DNA from: Clostridiales bacterium
Lineage (GTDB): Bacteria > Bacillota > Clostridia > Christensenellales > CAG-138
Length of the DNA stretch: 64,000 nt
NCBI GenBank assembly: GCA_004557245.1
Contig: SFEL01000007.1
Span: 153,174-217,173 of the forward strand
Reading direction: 5' to 3'
A program made the position numbers and the translations under genes. This document shows, one piece after another, positions 59,365-64,000 of this stretch (the stretch's first letter is position 1; each line of letters begins with the position of its first letter). The notes under the pieces are model-generated. The model was not told the DNA's origin, did no database searches, and worked only from the letters and a program-made list of their open reading frames with translations.

Positions 59365-61743
59365 ATGGTAGAACACGAAAAAACGTATAAAGATATCCCC
59401 ACTGTGGCCTTGAGGGGCCTTGTGGTGCTGCCCGGAGAAATGCTGCATTTCGACGCGGGCAGGCCCAAAAGCGTGCATGCCCTCAATAGGGCGATGGATG
59501 AGGAAGGGCTTATATTCGTAAGTGCCCAGAAGGATCCGAAAATATCCGACATCGAGCCGGACGACATATATGAAACCGGTACTCTCTGCGCCCTGAGACA
59601 GGTGCTGCCAATGCCCGGTGACTCTGCGAGGGTATTTGTAGAGGGAGTGTGCCGCGCCCTCGCCGTGAAGGTAAGGGACGACGGCGAGAGCTTCTCCGCC
59701 GATATAGAGATGCTGGAGGACGAGGAATGCAAGCCTGCCAAGGCGGAGGCGCTGCGCCGCAGGGTAGACAAAAAGCTCGGCGAGTACGCCCAGCTCAGCC
59801 CTAAACTCAACTCGGACATCATGGCGAATATCGAGGCCAAATTGATGCCCGGCGAATTTGCAGACGCTGCCGCCAACGCTGTCCTGAAGCGCCCGGAGCA
59901 GCGTCAGGAAATACTGGAGGAGTTGGATCCTGCAGAGCGAATGAAGAAGCTGTTGGGTTTCTTTGTGGGCGAGATAGATATACTCAAGGCGGACAGACGC
60001 ATAGCTGCCGAAGTAAAGTACCAGGTTGACAAGAGCCAGAAGGAATACTACTACCGCGAGCAGATAAAAGCCATACGCAAGGAGCTGGGTGAGAGTAGCG
60101 ATACCGAAGCGGACGAATTCAGGGCAAAGCTTGAGCATAAGCAGATGCCTGACAGCGTGCGTTCAGTAATCGAGCGCGAGATAAAGCGCTACGGGGACCT
60201 GCCCGCAGGCTCACACGAGGCGCCCTCCGCCCGGAATTATATAGAGTGTATGCTGGACCTTCCCTGGAACGAGGAAAGCACGGACAACATGGACCTTGCC
60301 CATGCGCGGGAGACGCTGGATTCCGCCCACTACGGCATGGACAAGGTGAAGGAGCGCATAATAGAGTACATGGCTGTGGCGCGGCTTACCGGCAAGGTGA
60401 ACGGGCAGGTCATATGCTTCGTAGGCCCTCCGGGCGTAGGCAAGACCTCTATCGCCAAGTCCATAGCCGACGCTTTAGGCAGGCGGTTCGTCCGAATGAG
60501 CCTGGGCGGCATACGGGACGAGGCTGAAATAAGGGGCCATAGGCGCACCTATATAGGTGCGATGCCGGGCAGGGTGATATCCGCTATGCGTCAGGCTGGT
60601 GTGATGAACCCGGTCATACTTTTCGATGAGATAGACAAGCTGGCGGGAGACTACCATGGCGACCCGGCGGCTGCCATGCTTGAGGTGCTGGACAGCGCAC
60701 AGAATTTCGCCTTCCGGGATCACTTCATCGAGGTGCCTTACGATCTTTCCAAGGTGATGTTTCTTACCACCGCTAACGACAGGAGCACCATACCCGCGCC
60801 GTTGCTGGACCGAATGGAGGTCATAGAGGTACCCGGCTACCTTGAAACGGAAAAAATAGAGATAGCCAAGCGCCATCTTCTGCCAAAGCAGATGGAGAAG
60901 AGCGGCCTTAAAAAGAGCATGCTGACGGTGCCGGATCCACTGTATCCCGAGATCATACGCGGCTACACAGCCGAGTCCGGTGTGCGCAGCCTTGAACGGG
61001 TGATGGGCAGCATATGCCGAAAGGCCGCATGTGACATAGGCGACGGCAAGGCCAAGAAGGTGCGTCTCACCAAGGCGCGCATAAACGAGTATCTCGGCAG
61101 GCCAAAGTACAATAACTACGCCAGGGCACATAAAGACGAAGTCGGTCTTGTCAATGGCCTTGCATGGACCAGCGCCGGCGGCGATACGCTGGAGATAGAG
61201 GTACAGACGGTGCCGGGCAGCGGCAAGCTGATGCTTACGGGCCAGCTGGGCGATGTGATGCAGGAAAGCGCAAAGGCAGCACTGACCTTCGTGCATGCCA
61301 ACGCCGAAAGGCTGGGCATTGACGAAGCCGCAATCCGGGAGAAGGATATACACCTGCACGTCCCTGAAGGCGCTGTACCCAAGGACGGCCCCAGCGCAGG
61401 CATCACCATGGCTGTAGCCATAGCCAGCGCGCTGTCGGGAATACCCGTAAAGGGCAGCGTAGCCATGACCGGAGAAATAACCCTTCGTGGCCGCGTGCTG
61501 CCGATAGGCGGCCTTCGGGAAAAGCTTCTGGCGGCGGTCCGGGCAGGCATGACGGCTGTAATAATGCCGGAGGAGAACCGCAAGGATCTGGAGGATGTAC
61601 CGGAGGAGATAAAGAAGGCGTTGGAGCTGCACTTTGCATCCAGTGCAATGACGGTTATGGAAAAGGCTCTGGCCTATATGCCGAAGCACAGCGGCCATAT
61701 AAGAGTAGAGCAAAGGGAAAGCGGCGTGAGCGCAGTCCAGTGA
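59365..61743 (+). CDS. lon: ATP-dependent protease LonA
   Basis: 792 aa, complete Lon: N-terminal LAN domain (TVALRGLVVLPGEMLHFDAG), helical linker (REQIKAIRKELGE), AAA with Walker A GPPGVGKTSIAKS and Walker B ILFDEIDKL, and protease domain with Ser in KDGPSAGITMAVAIA and Lys in REKLLAAVRAG. Degrades misfolded and regulatory proteins. The start codon is ATG 59365, with GAGGATAACGG upstream. Terminator plus repeat copy B follow. Confidence 0.96.
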   Translation: MVEHEKTYKDIPTVALRGLVVLPGEMLHFDAGRPKSVHALNRAMDEEGLIFVSAQKDPKISDIEPDDIYETGTLCALRQVLPMPGDSARVFVEGVCRALAVKVRDDGESFSADIEMLEDEECKPAKAEALRRRVDKKLGEYAQLSPKLNSDIMANIEAKLMPGEFADAAANAVLKRPEQRQEILEELDPAERMKKLLGFFVGEIDILKADRRIAAEVKYQVDKSQKEYYYREQIKAIRKELGESSDTEADEFRAKLEHKQMPDSVRSVIEREIKRYGDLPAGSHEAPSARNYIECMLDLPWNEESTDNMDLAHARETLDSAHYGMDKVKERIIEYMAVARLTGKVNGQVICFVGPPGVGKTSIAKSIADALGRRFVRMSLGGIRDEAEIRGHRRTYIGAMPGRVISAMRQAGVMNPVILFDEIDKLAGDYHGDPAAAMLEVLDSAQNFAFRDHFIEVPYDLSKVMFLTTANDRSTIPAPLLDRMEVIEVPGYLETEKIEIAKRHLLPKQMEKSGLKKSMLTVPDPLYPEIIRGYTAESGVRSLERVMGSICRKAACDIGDGKAKKVRLTKARINEYLGRPKYNNYARAHKDEVGLVNGLAWTSAGGDTLEIEVQTVPGSGKLMLTGQLGDVMQESAKAALTFVHANAERLGIDEAAIREKDIHLHVPEGAVPKDGPSAGITMAVAIASALSGIPVKGSVAMTGEITLRGRVLPIGGLREKLLAAVRAGMTAVIMPEENRKDLEDVPEEIKKALELHFASSAMTVMEKALAYMPKHSGHIRVEQRESGVSAVQ

Positions 61744-61757
61744 GGGTGCGTTTTATA

Positions 61758-61783
61758 AAGGGAGGGCTCTTGCTCTCCCTTTG
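61758..61783 (+). terminator. Terminator after lonA
   Basis: AAGGGAG, loop, CTCCCTT then TG. Repeat copy B begins at once. Confidence 0.6.
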
Positions 61784-61956
61784 AGACTGTCGAAAAAGTG
61801 GCTGAACGCCACTTTTTCGAGTTTTTCGGGTTTCGCCTCTCGCATTCGCTCCCGGGCGGCAAAACCCGCAAAGTACGAAAACCTCTGGGTTTTCATCCGT
61901 TCTGACGCACATGTCGTCAGAGCCGGATTGAACATAAGGGGCTGCGGCCCCTTATC
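61784..61956. repeat. Multi-hairpin dispersed repeat, copy B (right-truncated)
   Basis: Starts with the same GAGACTGTCGAAAAA end and palindrome R5 (61790-61820, 13-bp stem, loop TGAAC). Then GGGTTTCGCC with GGCAAAACCC around a loop much shorter than in copy A, GAAAACC/GGTTTTC, CTGACG/CGTCAG and ATAAGGGGC/GCCCCTTAT (61934-61955). The right-hand GGGGTTTTTCGACAG end of copy A is absent and no flanking duplication is seen. It separates lonA from engB. Confidence 0.85.
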
Positions 61957-62029
61957 AACTAAAAAAATGTTGTTGCGTATCTGTGGTAGTGCTGATACAA
62001 TTCTCTATGCAAAAGGAAAGGAGAGAAAA

Positions 62030-62653
62030 ATGGAGTTTGCCATAAAGCAGGCAGAGTTCGTTACCAGCGCGGGACTTGGCAGCCCTTATCCCGAAAAGAC
62101 CGCCGCCGAGATAGCCATAGTGGGCAAGTCAAATGTGGGCAAATCCAGCCTAATCAATTCCCTCTGCAACAACAAAAAGCTCGCCAAAACCTCGTCCAAC
62201 CCGGGAAAGACGAGGCTCATAAACTTCTTTAAGATAAACAGGGAGTTTTACTTTGTCGACCTGCCGGGCTACGGCTTTGCCAGAGCCCCAAAGACCGAAA
62301 AGGACAAATGGGGAAAGCTGATGGAGGATTACCTTTCCTCCGGACGCGTCGATCATATATTCATGCTCATAGATATACGCCACGCTCCTACTGAGGACGA
62401 CAAACTTATGCTGCAATGGATAATATATTACAACCTGCCATTCACGCTCATCGCCACAAAAGCGGATAAAATAGCAAAGAGCAAGCGGGCGCAGATGGCG
62501 AACGCAGCGGCAAAACAGCTCGGCGCGCCTCCCGCTGCAATAGCTTTTTCCTCGGAGGATGGCTGGGGCAGGGATTTTGTGCTCCAGCGCATGGATCAGG
62601 TGGTAAAGGATGTAAAAAATCTGCGCGCCGGTATTGACATAGAGCAGCAGTAA
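62030..62653 (+). CDS. engB: Ribosome-biogenesis GTPase EngB/YsxC
   Basis: 207 aa essential-type GTPase for 50S assembly. G1 GKSNVGKSSLINSLC, G3 DLPGYGFARAPK, G4 ATKADKI, G5 FSSEDG. The frame runs back to 61781 through repeat B, but ATG 62030 has AAGGAGAG at the right distance and starts the normal N-terminus (MEFAIKQAEFVTSAGL). Usual neighbour of lonA. Confidence 0.96.
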   Translation: MEFAIKQAEFVTSAGLGSPYPEKTAAEIAIVGKSNVGKSSLINSLCNNKKLAKTSSNPGKTRLINFFKINREFYFVDLPGYGFARAPKTEKDKWGKLMEDYLSSGRVDHIFMLIDIRHAPTEDDKLMLQWIIYYNLPFTLIATKADKIAKSKRAQMANAAAKQLGAPPAAIAFSSEDGWGRDFVLQRMDQVVKDVKNLRAGIDIEQQ

Positions 62654-62737
62654 CAGCATAATAGTAAATTAGCTGACAAAGGCTTATTTAAAGTTAAAAA
62701 ACCGACCATATCAAAGGCCGTTTTGGAGGATTGTTAT

Positions 62738-63139
62738 ATGGGTCTCAGAAAGTGTCCGAGATGCGAACTGAACTATATTCGTGACGATGAACAACTTTGC
62801 AACGTCTGCAAGCGCCATATGAAGGGCGAGGTGGAGACTGACGACGTAGTTACCATATGTACAGAGTGCGGCGAAAACCCCGCCGTCCGCGGCAGCGAGC
62901 TGTGTGCTATGTGCCTGAGGGAAGCCCGCCGTCAGGAAAATCTTGAAAAGATGGCAGACGATCTTACCGGATCCTCCGTTGTGGACGATATGAACGGCAT
63001 TGATGAGCTGGAAGTACCCATAGACGACGATATCCCCGAAATAGAGCTTGAAGAGATAGACAAGGAGCTAGGCGGCGATTCCAATCTTGGCTCCGACGAT
63101 ATGGACGAGGGAGAGGAAGAAGAGGACGAGGAGAACTGA
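62738..63139 (+). CDS. Zinc-ribbon protein with acidic tail
   Basis: 133 aa. Two four-cysteine zinc sites (CPRCELNYI / CNVCKRH and CTECGENPA / CAMCLRE), then a long acidic C-terminal half ending EGEEEEDEEN. Probably a nucleic-acid or protein adaptor; function unknown. TTGGAGGA before ATG 62738 (an in-frame upstream start at 62723 is less likely). Forty bases before the phosphoesterase gene. Confidence 0.8.
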   Translation: MGLRKCPRCELNYIRDDEQLCNVCKRHMKGEVETDDVVTICTECGENPAVRGSELCAMCLREARRQENLEKMADDLTGSSVVDDMNGIDELEVPIDDDIPEIELEEIDKELGGDSNLGSDDMDEGEEEEDEEN

Positions 63140-63178
63140 AACCTCCCGTCTCTTACTACAAGGGCAATGGAGCGATGA

Positions 63179-63871
63179 ATGAAGCTTTTCGCAATAGGTG
63201 ATCTGCATTTGTCCCACAGCTCAAATAAGCCTATGAGCATATTCGGGCCCAACTGGGATAACCATGCCGAGCGCATAGCAGCTGCTTGGCTTGAGCGCGT
63301 GTCCGACGAGGACGCAGTGCTGATACCGGGCGATATAAGCTGGGCCATGCAGCTCGATGAGGCCAGGCCGGATATAGAGTATATTGCCGCATTGCCAGGT
63401 AAAAAGGTGATAATGCGAGGCAACCATGATTATTGGTGGGGCTCTATTTCGAAGGTGAGGGATATGCTGCCCTGCTGCATGTACGCACTGCAAAACGACA
63501 CCGTAGAGCTCGGCTCTGTTACAATAGCAGGCTCCCGCGGCTGGATATGTCCTGGCAGCTCTGGCTTTGATCCGGAAACAGACCAGAAGATATACGACCG
63601 GGAGGTTATTCGCCTCCAACTGTCGCTATCTGGAGCAAAACAGGGCAGCCGCATCATCGTCATGCTGCATTACCCGCCATTCAACGAGAAACGGGCGCCA
63701 AGCGGCTTTACGGAGATATTCGAGAAGTACGGCGTGGAGCGGGTGATATACGGCCATCTTCACGGCAAAGCCTGCCGCAATGCGTTCGAGGGCATCCGCA
63801 ACGGCATAGAATACACGCTGTGTTCTGCCGACCATCTGGATTTTGTACCGAAGCTGATAACGGAGATATAA
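63179..63871 (+). CDS. Metallophosphoesterase
   Basis: 230 aa calcineurin-like fold with all metal blocks: GDLHLSHS (D-x-H), GDISWAM, GNHDYWW, MLHYPPF and IYGHLHG. The substrate could be a phosphodiester, nucleotide or phosphoprotein. Start ATG 63179 follows GGAGCGATG weakly. Probably cotranscribed with the zinc-ribbon gene. Confidence 0.92.
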   Translation: MKLFAIGDLHLSHSSNKPMSIFGPNWDNHAERIAAAWLERVSDEDAVLIPGDISWAMQLDEARPDIEYIAALPGKKVIMRGNHDYWWGSISKVRDMLPCCMYALQNDTVELGSVTIAGSRGWICPGSSGFDPETDQKIYDREVIRLQLSLSGAKQGSRIIVMLHYPPFNEKRAPSGFTEIFEKYGVERVIYGHLHGKACRNAFEGIRNGIEYTLCSADHLDFVPKLITEI

Positions 63872-63913
63872 GCCTAATAAACGCGTAAAAGCATAAAAGA
63901 GCGGATTTTGAAG

Positions 63914-64000
63914 TGAACCCCGAAGATTAGACAAAAAAGAATATTAAGTTGTTACGGAATGAGTTCGGTATTGTACCGGGCTCATTCCTTTCAGTTTCAT
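63914..64000 (-). mobile_element. End of an IS3-family (IS150-like) insertion sequence, continues past window
   Basis: The terminal motif TGAACCCCGAAGATTAGACA (63914-63933) matches the style of IS150-group inverted ends. Inside it lies the C-terminus of an OrfB transposase on the minus strand. The rest is outside the window. Confidence 0.8.
63944..64000 (-). CDS. IS3-family transposase OrfB, C-terminal fragment (5' part outside window)
   Basis: Minus strand reading ends ...MKLKGMSPVQYRTHSVTT and stop (TAA at 63944-63946). LKGMSPVQYR is the standard end of IS150-type integrases (rve family). Only 18 residues are visible, so intactness cannot be judged. Confidence 0.75.
   Translation of the reverse strand: MKLKGMSPVQYRTHSVTT

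Noticed and set aside
61781..62029. 83-codon N-terminal extension of EngB
   Set aside because: It is translation of repeat copy B; ATG 62030 has a good ribosome site and starts the conserved protein.
1..64000. tRNA, rRNA or CRISPR array
   Set aside because: Looked for T-loop (GGTTCGAATCC-like) strings, rRNA blocks and regularly spaced repeats; none was found by eye.

Overview
The window looks like a chromosomal segment of an anaerobic Gram-positive gut bacterium of the class Clostridia, most likely an Oscillospiraceae-like lineage. This is inference from gene content: a sporulation-type LonB next to LonA, a clostridial flavodiiron protein, FeoA-FeoA-FeoB with a Cys-rich FeoB partner, a glycine-riboswitch-controlled glycine cleavage operon, ECF-type transporter proteins, many TTG starts behind strong AGGAGG sites, and no cytochromes or aerobic respiration genes. 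Coding density is high. No tRNA, rRNA or CRISPR array was seen.

Layout. 1-5 kb: a partial old-yellow-enzyme/FAD reductase diverges from a NitT/TauT-type ABC importer (permease, ATPase, lipoprotein). 5-12 kb: a PatB-type aminotransferase, ftsH with a DUF308 membrane gene, a probably frameshifted membrane gene, a serine acetyltransferase with a Cys-rich N-terminus, and the flavodiiron gene fprA. 12-22 kb: a small protein resembling the N-terminus of D-proline reductase PrdA, then a tandem glycine riboswitch and a complete glycine cleavage operon (gcvT fused to a serine hydroxymethyltransferase, gcvH, gcvPA, gcvPB, lplA, lpdA). 22-28 kb: an ECF S component with a structured leader, two conserved hypotheticals, and the iron locus (Cys-rich protein, feoB, feoA, feoA, divergent DtxR-type regulator) with DtxR-like inverted repeats on both promoters. 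28-40 kb: pckA, a decayed sugar ABC permease, a 57-aa gene, a GntR/ABC-2 exporter operon behind a perfect palindromic operator, a giant coiled-coil FtsX exporter with its ATPase, a PerM-type permease, XdhC and a polysaccharide deacetylase lipoprotein. 40-52 kb: a DUF3798 ABC transporter operon with a structured leader, an M24 peptidase, a ferredoxin-like aldo/keto reductase, a YgjP-like metalloprotease, dinB, queT and degV. 52-64 kb: the proteostasis run tig-clpP-clpX-(FAD protein)-lonB-lonA-engB, a zinc-ribbon protein, a metallophosphoesterase, and the end of an IS3-family element at the right edge.

How genes work together. The gcv operon holds every protein for glycine breakdown to CO2, ammonia and methylene-THF, passes the C1 unit to serine through the fused SHMT, and includes the lipoate ligase that charges GcvH. 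The Feo proteins import ferrous iron under the neighbouring regulator. Tig, ClpXP and the two Lon proteases cover folding and turnover.

The most unusual signal is non-coding: a dispersed repeat family at transcription-unit ends. Five copies share a long perfect or near-perfect palindrome with the loop TGAAC or TAAAC, and a sixth, divergent copy keeps the TGAAC loop and the following GCC with a different stem. Two copies carry a longer body predicted to fold into five hairpins, one with paired base changes. One of these has inverted ends and sits between two 23-bp copies of a gene terminator, as if inserted there.
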